The notes under the pieces: model-generated
Seen by the model: the letters and a program-made list of their open reading frames with translations, nothing else
Database searches by the model: none
What the model was told of the DNA's origin: nothing
Translations under genes and position numbers: made by a program
Shown: one piece after another, positions 44,652 to 53,077 of the stretch
How positions within the stretch are numbered: the stretch's first letter is position 1
Layout of the letters: every line of letters begins with the position of its first letter
Source of the DNA: Beijerinckiaceae bacterium
GTDB taxonomy: Bacteria > Pseudomonadota > Alphaproteobacteria > Rhizobiales > Beijerinckiaceae
NCBI GenBank assembly: GCA_947454485.1
Contig: CANGJJ010000006.1
Coordinates: forward strand, 171,097 to 235,096
Direction: 5' to 3'
Length of the DNA: 64,000 nt

Positions 44652-46057
44652 GGCGCGCGGCCCTCCATCAATTTGCGAGCATCTGTGAGATGACCCTCAA
44701 CAGCAGCAGCTGCCACCATAGCGGGCGACATAATATGCGTGCGACTGCCCTTGCCCTGACGGCCTTTGAAGTTGCGATTGGTGGTGGAGGCGCAGCGCTC
44801 GCCTGCCGGCACAATATCGCCATTCATCCCCACACACATCGAGCAACCCGGACCGCCCCATTCGAGACCCGCCGCGATAAAGATACGGTCTAGTCCTTCT
44901 TGCTCAGCCTGCTGCTTCACCTGACGTGAGCCGGGAGACACAAGGCCCGGCACTTGCGAGCGACGATGTTTCAAAATAGCCGCCGCAGCGCGCAGATCTT
45001 CAATCCGGCTATTGGTGCAAGAACCAATGAACACGCGATCCACCTTGATCGTGTCGATGGCCTGACCAGCGTGCAGGCCCATATAATCCAATGCGTCACG
45101 CCAAGCATCCGCACGCGTAGCATCAGTGAGTGTCGCTGGGTCAGGCACACGCGAGGTGATGGGAGCGGCCTGTTCAGGACTGACGCCCCAAGTGACAACA
45201 GGCGCGATCTCGCTCGCATTCATACTGATCTCTTGATCAAAGGCCGCATCGCGATCACTCGCGAGTGCCAGCCAATCCTCCGCAGCGCGCTCGAAATCAT
45301 CCCCCGCAGGCGCAAAGGGGCGACCACGCAGATAATTGATCGTAACCTCGTCAGGCGCGACAAGACCAAGGCGCGAGCCTGATTCAATCGACAGATTGCA
45401 CAAGGTCAAACGCCCCTCAACGGAGAGGCCCTGCACCGCACTCCCAGAATATTCAATTGCACAGCCCTGCGCAAAGCCGGTTCCAAATTTGGCAATAAGA
45501 GCAAGCGCCATATCTTTAGCGCCAATGCCAGCGCCAAGCTTGCCATCGATATGCATGCGCAACTGCCGCGGGCGCGATTGCCAGATACATTGCGTCATCA
45601 AAACATGCGCGACTTCAGACGCACCGATGCCGAACGCATAGGCCCCCAAAGCGCCATGCGTCGAGGTATGACTATCGCCACAGACAATTAAAAGACCCGG
45701 CAAAGTGAGGCCAAGCTCGGGGGCCACCACATGTGCGATCCCCTGTCTTGCATCCCCCTCACCAAAGCAGGTGACGCCATGGGCCGCGCAATTCTCTGTC
45801 AACTGACGCACCATGCGCGCTGCATCAGCATCAAGCACCGCGCCCTTGCGCGTCGCGACATAGTGGTCTGCTGTGCCGAAGGTCAGGTCGGGGCGCGCGA
45901 CGGGCGCGCCGCGCTGACGCAGCTGACCAAAGCCATGATGCGAGCCCTCGTGCACGAAATGACGATCGACCCACAACAGGCAATCTCCATCCTCGCGCGT
46001 GGTGATGACATGGGCGTCCCAGAGCTTGTCGATGATGGTTCTCGGCCCGCCCGCCAT
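44648..46057 (-). CDS. LeuC-like hydro-lyase large subunit
   Basis: A 469-residue iron-sulfur subunit. The 4Fe-4S cysteines are in FIGSCTNSRIEDL and GPGCSMCVGMN; VDRHFVHEGSHHGF near the start and CGDSHTSTHGALG are other family marks. The ATG at 46057 follows GGGAGG, and the upstream part of the open frame is not family-like. It pairs with the LeuD-like subunit. It may isomerise isopropylmalate, but position next to a 2-methylisocitrate/dimethylmalate lyase-type gene suggests hydration of a maleate derivative. Confidence 0.87.
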   Translation of the reverse strand: MAGGPRTIIDKLWDAHVITTREDGDCLLWVDRHFVHEGSHHGFGQLRQRGAPVARPDLTFGTADHYVATRKGAVLDADAARMVRQLTENCAAHGVTCFGEGDARQGIAHVVAPELGLTLPGLLIVCGDSHTSTHGALGAYAFGIGASEVAHVLMTQCIWQSRPRQLRMHIDGKLGAGIGAKDMALALIAKFGTGFAQGCAIEYSGSAVQGLSVEGRLTLCNLSIESGSRLGLVAPDEVTINYLRGRPFAPAGDDFERAAEDWLALASDRDAAFDQEISMNASEIAPVVTWGVSPEQAAPITSRVPDPATLTDATRADAWRDALDYMGLHAGQAIDTIKVDRVFIGSCTNSRIEDLRAAAAILKHRRSQVPGLVSPGSRQVKQQAEQEGLDRIFIAAGLEWGGPGCSMCVGMNGDIVPAGERCASTTNRNFKGRQGKGSRTHIMSPAMVAAAAVEGHLTDARKLMEGRAP

Positions 46058-46155
46058 ATCCGCCTCCCGCTGCGCTTCCTCGCTGGTTATGCGCCCCCCT
46101 ATACTGTATGAATCGTGCGAGCCAAAACAGCAAAATCTCAGGCAGGATTGTACCG

Positions 46156-47031
46156 GTGACCGCATCCGATCTGCGTAAGCGCCTCTCGCACCCCCCCATC
46201 GTCGTCGCGCCTGGCATCTATGATGCCCTCACCGCCTCCATCGCCGCGAGCGCGGGCTTCGAGGCGCTGTATCTCTCGGGCGCAGCAATTGCCTATACCA
46301 AGCTCGGACGCCCAGACATTGGCCTCGTCTCCATGAGCGAGGTCGCTGATACTTTGATGCTGGTGCGCGAGCGTGTCGATGCTGCGCTGATTGTTGATGC
46401 AGACACAGGCTATGGCAATGCGCTGAATGTTGAGCGCACAGTGAAGCTGTTCGAACGTGCAGGCGCGACAGCCATTCAGCTTGAAGATCAATCTCTCCCC
46501 AAGCGCTGCGGCCATCTGGCGGATAAGACACTCATCAGCACAAATGAAATGATCGGCAAAATCAAAGCTGCTGTCGATTCCCGCAGCAACGATAAAACTC
46601 TCATCATCGCGCGCACAGATGCAGTTGCGGTTGACGGTTTTGCAGCAGCCCAAGAACGAGCTGAAGCTTTCGCGCAAGCGGGTGCCGATGTCATCTTCAT
46701 CGAGGCGCCCCAAGACGCGAACCAACTCGCACAAGTGGGCAAAGTGCTCAACGGTCGCCTGCCGCTCATGGCCAATATGGTGGAGGGCGGGCGTACGCCC
46801 GTTTTGCCGGCCTCAGATTTGGAGGCGATGGGCTTCTCGCTTGTCATCTTCCCCGGTGGAATTGTGCGGGCACTCGCACGCACAGCGCAAGATTTCTACG
46901 GGACACTCGCGCAAAAAGGCACGACGGAGAGTTTCCGCCCGCGCATGTTTGATTTTGAAGGCATCAACCGCCTGCTCGGAACAGTCGATATTTTGGCACG
47001 CGGCAAACGCTATGAAAGTGGCGAGCGATGA
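46156..47031 (+). CDS. Isocitrate lyase/PEP mutase-family C-C lyase
   Basis: A 291-residue TIM-barrel enzyme. VAPGIYDALTASIAASAGFEALYLSG opens the barrel, DADTGYG (81-87) binds magnesium and LPKRCGHL holds the catalytic cysteine (Cys118). Members split 2-methylisocitrate, oxaloacetate or 2,3-dimethylmalate. The GTG at 46156 has CAGGA upstream; an ATG at 46108 is possible but lacks a ribosome site. It is divergent from the LeuC-like gene and overlaps the isochorismatase-family gene by 4 bp. In the nicotinate pathway of Eubacterium barkeri a LeuCD-type hydratase and such a lyase act in sequence, which this layout resembles. Confidence 0.83.
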   Translation: MTASDLRKRLSHPPIVVAPGIYDALTASIAASAGFEALYLSGAAIAYTKLGRPDIGLVSMSEVADTLMLVRERVDAALIVDADTGYGNALNVERTVKLFERAGATAIQLEDQSLPKRCGHLADKTLISTNEMIGKIKAAVDSRSNDKTLIIARTDAVAVDGFAAAQERAEAFAQAGADVIFIEAPQDANQLAQVGKVLNGRLPLMANMVEGGRTPVLPASDLEAMGFSLVIFPGGIVRALARTAQDFYGTLAQKGTTESFRPRMFDFEGINRLLGTVDILARGKRYESGER

Positions 47032-47630
47032 GCACGTCATTTTCGCCTGAGAAGACGGCGCTTCTATTGGTCGATCTGCAGAATGATTTTCTGCATCACA
47101 AAGGTGCCTATGCTCGTGGCGGCTGCGCCAATGAGGATATTGCAGCCCTGCCCGGGCACCTCAAGCCCCTGCTTGAGGCCATGCGCAAGCGCAGGTCGCT
47201 GACCATAGGCACGCTCTTTACCCTCGTGCCGGGGCGCGCAGGTGAACCAATCGTCTCGCCCCATCTCATGAGTTTGCGACCCTTTTTGACGCGCGGGGAT
47301 TTCGCCCCGGGCTCATGGGGCCAGCAGGTCGTGGATGAACTGAGCCCGCTCGACGTCACGATTGAGAAAGTCGCCTATTCGGCTTTCTATATGACGCGCC
47401 TCGAATGGGTGCTGCGCAAACTCCAGATCGATCATTTGATCGTCGGCGGCATAGTCACAAATGGTGGCGTCGCCTCAACCGTGCGCGATGCGCATGTGCG
47501 CGACATTCATGTCAGCGTCCTGAGCGATGGTTGCGCCGCCTTTTCTCGCCAATTGCATGAAGAGGCGCTCGCAGGCCTGAAGCCAATTGCTGAGATCACG
47601 ACAATTAACTCTGTGCTGAATGCGCTTTGA
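47028..47630 (+). CDS. Isochorismatase-family protein lacking the nucleophilic cysteine
   Basis: A 200-residue cysteine-hydrolase-fold protein. Asp16 (LLVDLQNDF) and Lys114 (TIEKVAYSAF) of the catalytic triad are present, but where amidohydrolases read TNVCVEST this one has TNGGVAST, so the nucleophile position (147) is glycine. True isochorismatases, which cleave a vinyl ether, also have glycine there. An amidase role such as maleamate hydrolysis (NicF) is therefore doubtful. It is coupled by ATGA to the lyase gene and followed by repeat B. Confidence 0.82.
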   Translation: MSTSFSPEKTALLLVDLQNDFLHHKGAYARGGCANEDIAALPGHLKPLLEAMRKRRSLTIGTLFTLVPGRAGEPIVSPHLMSLRPFLTRGDFAPGSWGQQVVDELSPLDVTIEKVAYSAFYMTRLEWVLRKLQIDHLIVGGIVTNGGVASTVRDAHVRDIHVSVLSDGCAAFSRQLHEEALAGLKPIAEITTINSVLNAL

Positions 47631-47660
47631 TGGACGCATTGCTTCACACCCCCCCCAACA

Positions 47661-47722
47661 CCAAACGCCCCGGCGATTTCTCGCGCGGGGCGTTTTGTTT
47701 GTATTTGGTTGCGGGGACAGGA
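47661..47722. repeat. Direct repeat copy B: hairpin plus 17-nt tRNA-fMet 3' end
   Basis: These 62 bp are identical to copy C at 63807-63868. They contain a GC-rich hairpin (AACGCCCCG and CGGGGCGTT) followed by TGGTTGCGGGGACAGGA, the reverse complement of the final 17 nt of the initiator tRNA including CCA. After the repeat the sequence switches to AACCACCGACAGTTGAGCTG, shared with copy A, rather than tRNA. It is read as an island junction. Confidence 0.8.
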
Positions 47723-47969
47723 AACCACCGACAGTTGAGCTGCGGGATCTGACGTCATCCACATTATTCCCTGCCAACGGCGCAAGTAAGCAGCCAACTT
47801 GGCACCAGAGCCCCTCCTTACCCCTCCCCGGAATGGAAGGAATGCCCACTCATGTCTTAAAATATATTTTTATTTAAATCGTACATTTTTAATTGGACTC
47901 CCAGCTGGGCCTGTAGCAATTTCCCCCTAAGGTCGAGTGGTCTTTATAGGCCACCGGGAGGGGAACAGC
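47723..47969. other. Intergenic region after repeat B with AT-rich promoter
   Basis: About 250 bp without a gene. The right half is AT-rich, including the 12-mer ATATATTTTTAT at 47862-47873 that recurs upstream of the monooxygenase at 58922. A promoter for the GST operon is likely here. Confidence 0.5.
47862..47873. promoter_or_regulatory. AT-rich motif shared with two other promoters
   Basis: ATATATTTTTAT here is identical to 58862-58873 and shares its first nine bases with 57928-57936. It lies 97 bp before the GST start. It is a candidate site for the GntR regulator encoded at 58006. Confidence 0.35.
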
Positions 47970-48803
47970 ATGACCGTCACACTTTACCAGTTCGGTAACT
48001 CTGTCTGCTGCCAGAAGGTCCGTATTACGATGCTGGAAAAAGGCGTCGAATGGGACAGTGTTGAGGTCAATCTCTTCCGCAATGAACAATACGCCCCATC
48101 CTATCTGATGCTGAATCCAAAAGGAGTCGTGCCGACCATCCTCCATGCGGGTCAGCCGATTATTGAGTCCACCCTCATCTGCGAATATCTCGACGAGACA
48201 TTCCCCGACCCACCTCTTGCACCAAGCTCTCCCGCAGAGCGCTCTCAAATGCGTCTATGGAGCAAGATGGTCGATGAGGGCCTCCACGAAGGCATCAGCG
48301 AGATCAGCTTCTGCGCTATGTTCCGCGAACGCCTGCGGGCATCTACTGAAGAGCAACGAGAAACGCGGTTCAACAATATCGGCGACCCCAAACGTCGCGA
48401 TCGTTTCAAATCGACCTATGAACAAGGACCGGCCTCACCCTTTGTCCTCTATGCCGTTGCGAGCTTCGAGAAAGCGTTTGCCCAACTCGAGAAAACACTC
48501 AGCACGGGTAGTCCGTGGATTCTTGGCGGCCAAATGAGCCTCGCTGACATCAATCTGATGCCCTATGTCGCGCGGTTGGAATTCCTTGGCCTCCTTGATC
48601 TGTGGATCGACCAGCGACCGCATATCAAGGCTTGGTGGTCGCGCGTTCTTGAGCAACGCAGTTTCCGAGCCGGTATTCTGGAGCCGCTTACAGAGGCTGA
48701 ACGCGCAGAAATGTGGCTTTCAGGACCCAAGATTCGCGAGCCTTTGGGCAAGCTCATTCTTGATTTGAGAGCGAAGATGGCAGCGCTTGATCCAACGCGC
48801 TGA
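47970..48803 (+). CDS. Glutathione S-transferase, LigF (beta-etherase)-like
   Basis: A 277-residue GST. The thioredoxin-like N-domain has LYQFGNSVCCQKVRITMLEKG, LNPKGVVPTIL and ESTLICEYLDETFPD; the helical C-domain includes QMRLWSKMVDEGLHE and GGQMSLADINLMPY. From memory, the sequence pattern is close to LigF-type beta-aryl etherases of lignin breakdown, which split ether bonds with glutathione; other GSTs of this shape dehalogenate or isomerise ring-cleavage products. The ATG at 47970 follows GGGAGGGG. It is the first gene inside the island bounded by repeats B and C, 43 bp before an amidohydrolase gene. Confidence 0.8.
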   Translation: MTVTLYQFGNSVCCQKVRITMLEKGVEWDSVEVNLFRNEQYAPSYLMLNPKGVVPTILHAGQPIIESTLICEYLDETFPDPPLAPSSPAERSQMRLWSKMVDEGLHEGISEISFCAMFRERLRASTEEQRETRFNNIGDPKRRDRFKSTYEQGPASPFVLYAVASFEKAFAQLEKTLSTGSPWILGGQMSLADINLMPYVARLEFLGLLDLWIDQRPHIKAWWSRVLEQRSFRAGILEPLTEAERAEMWLSGPKIREPLGKLILDLRAKMAALDPTR

Positions 48804-48846
48804 ACGCCGGGGCGACCTGCCAACATAGATACAGGATAAGAGCACA

Positions 48847-49836
48847 GTGACTATCGACATCTACACCCATATCGCCACACCACACTTCATGTCCTTTCTG
48901 GAAAAGCAAGGAGACAGTATTGGTCTCTTCACAAGATTGAAGGCCAAACAGTCGCTCTACAATCTCGATGCGCGCTTTGCCGAGATGGATCAGAGCGAGA
49001 ACTATCGTCAGGTCATTTCCCTGCCCAACCCACCCTTCGAAGAACTGAGCAGCGCTGCCGACCCATCCATCGTCGAAGCTTGCAATGATGAGATGGCCGA
49101 ACTCTGCGCGAAATATCCGGATCGTTTTGTAGGCTTTGCTGCCGCATCAGATATGCGCGATCCAGAGACTGCAGCGCGCGAGATCACCCGGGCGGTCCAA
49201 AATCTCGGCGCCAAAGGCTCGCTCCTTTATACCAATGTAGCGGGACGTCCGCTTGATGATGAGCTCTATAGCGATTTTTGGGGGCAGATTGGCGCTTTGG
49301 GTGCGCCAATTTGGCTACATCCCACACGCACCGAATCCATGCCCGACTATGCGAGTGAAGACATCTCCAAATATGAGATGTGGTGGTGCTTCGGCTGGCC
49401 TTATGAAACGACAGTCACTGTGACGCGCCTTATTCTGAGCGGCTTGTTTGATCGCGCACCGCAAATGCAGCTGATCACGCATCACGCTGCAGCCATGATT
49501 CCGATTTTCGCGAGCCGCATTGAGCTCGGCCTTGCCGCCATGGGAACGCGCACCAATGTCGATGACGGTGGCGCGGAGAAATTGCGCAAGCTGAAGAAGC
49601 CGCTGATCGACTATTTCCGTAACCATCTCTACGCCGACACCGCAATGTTCGGCGATGTAATCGGCGTCACAGCGGCGCTTGAATTCTTCGGACCCGATAG
49701 AATTGTATTTGCATCCGACACTCCATTCGGACCTATCGAAAAGACGATTCAGGGTGTCAAAGGCATGAGGGTCGACGCTACCACTCGCGACAAGATTCTG
49801 TTCGGCAATACGGCAAAACTGCTGAAGCTCTCTTGA
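48847..49836 (+). CDS. Amidohydrolase-2 (ACMSD-like) family protein with altered metal site
   Basis: A 329-residue TIM-barrel metalloprotein of the decarboxylase/hydrolase group that includes ACMSD, 5-carboxyvanillate decarboxylase and 4-oxalomesaconate hydratase. The usual opening HxH reads IDIYTHIAT here, so the first histidine ligand is tyrosine; later ligands WLHPTRTES, ITHHAAAMIP and FASDTPFG remain. The GTG start follows AGGATAAG. It is in a row with the GST and two Bug genes. The likely reaction is decarboxylation or hydrolysis of a ring-cleavage product, with the metal site shifted relative to the paralogue at 62597. Confidence 0.8.
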   Translation: MTIDIYTHIATPHFMSFLEKQGDSIGLFTRLKAKQSLYNLDARFAEMDQSENYRQVISLPNPPFEELSSAADPSIVEACNDEMAELCAKYPDRFVGFAAASDMRDPETAAREITRAVQNLGAKGSLLYTNVAGRPLDDELYSDFWGQIGALGAPIWLHPTRTESMPDYASEDISKYEMWWCFGWPYETTVTVTRLILSGLFDRAPQMQLITHHAAAMIPIFASRIELGLAAMGTRTNVDDGGAEKLRKLKKPLIDYFRNHLYADTAMFGDVIGVTAALEFFGPDRIVFASDTPFGPIEKTIQGVKGMRVDATTRDKILFGNTAKLLKLS

Positions 49837-49875
49837 GCTGATCGGACGCTCTTTCATCACTCAAGGTAGGTGAAT

Positions 49876-50862
49876 ATGCTCAAGTCTCTTTTCTCGCGCG
49901 GATTGGTAGTGTTTCTAGCACTCACCCTCCTAATCGCAGGCGAAACAACGGCACAGGCGCAAGTGCCGCAATGGCCGACCCGCCCCGTCAAATTCATTGT
50001 GCCCTTCGCAGCAGGCGCAGGCGCTGACATCGGGGCTCGCGTGGCTGCAGAATATCTCAGCACAAAATGGGGGCAGCCGGTCATCGTAGAAAATCGTCCA
50101 GGGGGCGATGGCCTGATCGCCATCCGCGCCGTGGTCAATGCCAATGATGACCATCAATTGTTCTTTTCCGCCTCGGGCACATTCACACCGCACCCCTATC
50201 GCCACGACAATCTCGGCTATGATCGCAAGCGCGATCTCATTCCGCTCGCACGTTTCTCTAATACGATTGTCGTCATTGGCGTCACCTCTTCTCTTCCGGC
50301 AAAATCGCTGCGTGATATGATTGCGCTCGCAAAGGCGACACCGCGCAAGCTGAACGTAGTTCTGGTGCCTGGAATTACCGAACTTGTTTGGGATGGCTTC
50401 TCCAAGACGGAGGGCGTTGAAATCACCAAAGTGCCATTCAGCAATATCATGCAGGGCGCAGCTGAGATGGAGACGGGACGCATCGAGATCTCGATGGCTG
50501 GTCTCGCCTTGCTCCAACCTGTCTTGCAGAGCAAGGGCGCGCGTTTGCTGGCTGTAACAAGTCGTGCACGGGTTCCCTCCCTTCCTGACGTGCCAACCGC
50601 AATTGAGGCTGGCGTTCCTTCACTGACTTTAGAAGGTTTGGTTGGCGTTTTTGCGCCGAGTAGCTTTAGCCCTGCCCTTCATAAACGCGTCGGCGAGGAA
50701 ATCGCAGAGGTTGCAAAACTGCCTGCCGTGGCAGAACGGCTCTCAGCGACCGGTCAAGTTCCCAATCCCGGCGGCGCAGAAGAGTTTGCAGCTGATATCA
50801 CACTGCAGGAAGAACAAATCGCCAAGATTGCAGACATCACCGGTCTGCCACGTCGCAACTAA
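49876..50862 (+). CDS. Bug/TctC-family substrate-binding protein
   Basis: A 328-residue exported protein. The ATG at 49876 (MLKSLFSRG) follows AAGGTAGG; a GTG at 49870 is an alternative. The leader runs to TAQAQVPQWP. Signatures are VKFIVPFAAGAGADIGAR and VIVENRPGGDGLIA. A second Bug gene starts 49 bp later, and the two differ clearly, so they likely bind different ligands. They lie between an amidohydrolase and an alcohol dehydrogenase gene, all on the plus strand. Confidence 0.88.
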   Translation: MLKSLFSRGLVVFLALTLLIAGETTAQAQVPQWPTRPVKFIVPFAAGAGADIGARVAAEYLSTKWGQPVIVENRPGGDGLIAIRAVVNANDDHQLFFSASGTFTPHPYRHDNLGYDRKRDLIPLARFSNTIVVIGVTSSLPAKSLRDMIALAKATPRKLNVVLVPGITELVWDGFSKTEGVEITKVPFSNIMQGAAEMETGRIEISMAGLALLQPVLQSKGARLLAVTSRARVPSLPDVPTAIEAGVPSLTLEGLVGVFAPSSFSPALHKRVGEEIAEVAKLPAVAERLSATGQVPNPGGAEEFAADITLQEEQIAKIADITGLPRRN

Positions 50863-50911
50863 ACGCCGCACGGCGCAACCAGAGCAATCAAATAATCTCG
50901 GGGAGATAATT

Positions 50912-51901
50912 ATGAAAAGCAGCAGCTCCTTTTTCCGCTCACTAACGCTCGGCGGCTTGATCGGCCTTCTGACTCTTGGCGGATCAGCATCCGTGTCAAT
51001 CGCGCAAACCTATCCTGATCGTGCGATCAAAATCATTGTGCCCACGGGTCCGGGGGGCGGCTATGACGTCTATGGTCGCCTTCTTGGAGATGAATTGTCG
51101 CGCCGCATCAACCAATCAGTTGTCGTTGAGAACAAGACCGGTGCAGGAACTGTCGTTGGAACGCAGGCTGCGATCGCAGCGCCGAATGATGGCTACACGT
51201 TGCTCGTTGGTGGTTTGAGCAATATCATTTTCAATCAAAACCTCTATCGCAAAGCACCCTATGACGCGATGAAGTCGCTCATTCCGGTGGCGATCAATTA
51301 CAAAAATACTTACATGGTTGTGACCGCGCCGAACTCGCCTTTCAAGACGATGAAGGATGTTATTGCGGCAGCCAAGGCAAAGCCTAATGGGCTTAATCTT
51401 GCAACACCAGGTCAAGGCACAGGACAGCAGCTCGCAGCTGTCGCCTTTATGAAGTCTGTGGGTATCCAGCTTCAGGAAGTGCCCTATCGCGGTGCCACGG
51501 CGGTCTATCCTGATCTGTTGTCGGGGCGCGTCGATGTCTTCTTTGATTCCGACACAGGCGCACTCCCTTTCGTGAAATCCGGCCATGCACGCGCGCTGGC
51601 GATCACATCTGCCACGCGCTCCAAGGAAGCACCTGACGTGCCAACCATGGCAGAGGCTGGCATTCCTGGCCTTGAGATGACAGCATGGATTGGCATCTTC
51701 GCGCCTGCTGGTACGCCCCAACACATTATCGAACAGCTGCAAAAAGCGATTGCCGCTTCGGAGAAGGAGCTGCAACCCAAATTCGCAGCCATTGGCGGAG
51801 AATATATCCATGTCGAGGCCGGGAAGCTCTCGAGCTTTGTGACCTCTGAATATAATCAGTGGGCGCGCATCATTAAGGACTCGGATATCAAGCTCGATTA
51901 A
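50912..51901 (+). CDS. Bug/TctC-family substrate-binding protein
   Basis: A 329-residue exported protein starting at the ATG at 50912 after GGGGAGA; the much longer frame from 50642 overlaps the preceding gene and is rejected. The leader MKSSSSFFRSLTLGGLIGLL ends near SIAQTYP. Motifs are IKIIVPTGPGGGYDVYGR and VVVENKTGAGTVVGT. It is the second of two tandem Bug genes and is followed 19 bp later by an iron alcohol dehydrogenase gene. Confidence 0.88.
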   Translation: MKSSSSFFRSLTLGGLIGLLTLGGSASVSIAQTYPDRAIKIIVPTGPGGGYDVYGRLLGDELSRRINQSVVVENKTGAGTVVGTQAAIAAPNDGYTLLVGGLSNIIFNQNLYRKAPYDAMKSLIPVAINYKNTYMVVTAPNSPFKTMKDVIAAAKAKPNGLNLATPGQGTGQQLAAVAFMKSVGIQLQEVPYRGATAVYPDLLSGRVDVFFDSDTGALPFVKSGHARALAITSATRSKEAPDVPTMAEAGIPGLEMTAWIGIFAPAGTPQHIIEQLQKAIAASEKELQPKFAAIGGEYIHVEAGKLSSFVTSEYNQWARIIKDSDIKLD

Positions 51902-51920
51902 GAGCCAAGGAGAATTTGCG

Positions 51921-53033
51921 ATGCGTGCCAATCTTCAACTGCCGCGCGTGCAATTGCACGAAGGGGCCATCAAGACCATTGCCTTCGAACTGCAATTCCA
52001 CGGCGTCACCAAGCCGCTTCTGATGAGCGACAAGGGTGTCAGCAAATGCGGTCTCGTTGGGCGTGTTTTGGAACACGCGCCGAAAGACACAGTCGTGTTC
52101 GATCAAGTGACCGAGAACCCCATCTTTGCAGACTGCGACAAGGCAGCCGAGCTTTATCGCGCCAATGGCTGTGACTGTATTATCGCCCTTGGTGGTGGCT
52201 CGGTTATTGATGCGGCCAAACTAACGGCTGTTATCACTGGCCTTGGTGGATGTGCTGCCGATTACGCAGGCCATTCGGAGCGCATTACGCGTCTTGTTGC
52301 GCCGCTCATCGTGATTCCCACGACCGCGGGTACGGGGAGCGAATGTTCGCCTGGCGCGGGCGTTCATCCTGATTCCTCCTCTTTAGCCGCAGCCATTGGT
52401 GGACCCTTCATCATCCCGAAGTCTTCCATTTGCGATCCCGCACTGACTTTATCAATGCCGCCCTCTCTCACGGCCGCGACGGGTATTGATGCGCTGACCC
52501 ATTGTGTCGAAGGCTATCTCGCACAGCCCATTAATCCGCTGATTGATGTGCTGGCACTCGATGGTATTCGCCGTATCTGCGCCAATATCGAGACCGCAAC
52601 TAAAGATGGCAGCAATATGCAGGCGCGTCTTGAGATGATGACAGGCGCTTTCATCAGCGGTGTCTCAATTCAAAAGGGACTAGGCCCTGCTCATGCGATT
52701 GCCAATGCATGCGGCGATCAAGGCGTGCATCACGGTAAGCTGAGCGCCATTGGCTTGCTGGCTGCACTCACGCTGATCGAATACAAAGTGCCTGAGAAGC
52801 TGCGTGAGATCCATCGCGCAATGGGTCTATCCGCAGGCAAGAGCGTTCATGATGGCCTGCAAGATTTGATGCAACGCCTCAACCTGCCTGTCACACTCAA
52901 AGCAGCTGGTTATAAGCCGCAGGCGGGCGCAGATCTCGCGCAAGCTTGCGTAGTGAGCCATTTCAACAATACCTGCCCCTATCGCCCCAATGGCGATGAA
53001 TATGCAGCTATGATTGAAGCGGTGATGGGCTGA
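51921..53033 (+). CDS. Iron-containing alcohol dehydrogenase family (maleylacetate reductase-like possible)
   Basis: A 370-residue group III dehydrogenase. GGGSVIDAAKL binds NAD(P); metal ligands lie in GIDALTHCVEGYL and GLGPAHAIANACGDQGVHHGKL. Members oxidise alcohols or reduce maleylacetate; length (about 370 rather than 350) and the full His set favour a metal-dependent alcohol/hydroxyacid dehydrogenase, but maleylacetate reductase cannot be excluded in an aromatic cluster. The ATG follows AAGGAGA. It is the last plus-strand gene before the convergent FAD monooxygenase. Confidence 0.85.
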   Translation: MRANLQLPRVQLHEGAIKTIAFELQFHGVTKPLLMSDKGVSKCGLVGRVLEHAPKDTVVFDQVTENPIFADCDKAAELYRANGCDCIIALGGGSVIDAAKLTAVITGLGGCAADYAGHSERITRLVAPLIVIPTTAGTGSECSPGAGVHPDSSSLAAAIGGPFIIPKSSICDPALTLSMPPSLTAATGIDALTHCVEGYLAQPINPLIDVLALDGIRRICANIETATKDGSNMQARLEMMTGAFISGVSIQKGLGPAHAIANACGDQGVHHGKLSAIGLLAALTLIEYKVPEKLREIHRAMGLSAGKSVHDGLQDLMQRLNLPVTLKAAGYKPQAGADLAQACVVSHFNNTCPYRPNGDEYAAMIEAVMG

Positions 53034-53046
53034 AGCAAAACAAAAT

Positions 53047-53077
53047 GATTGATGGGGGCGCGCCCCTCATCAATTCT
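53047..53077. terminator. Hairpin between convergent genes
   Basis: TTGATGGGGGCG and CGCCCCTCATCAA form an imperfect stem with one bulge. It lies between the dehydrogenase stop and the end of the convergent monooxygenase gene, and could end transcription from both sides. Confidence 0.55.

Noticed and set aside
44037..46057. Assigning leuC and leuD symbols
   Set aside because: The aconitase-family pair could be leucine enzymes, but neighbours are catabolic and the GCGSSREHA position differs; the symbols would overstate certainty.
47028..47630. Calling the isochorismatase-family gene nicF (maleamate amidohydrolase)
   Set aside because: The nucleophilic cysteine is replaced by glycine, so the symbol would imply an unsupported activity.
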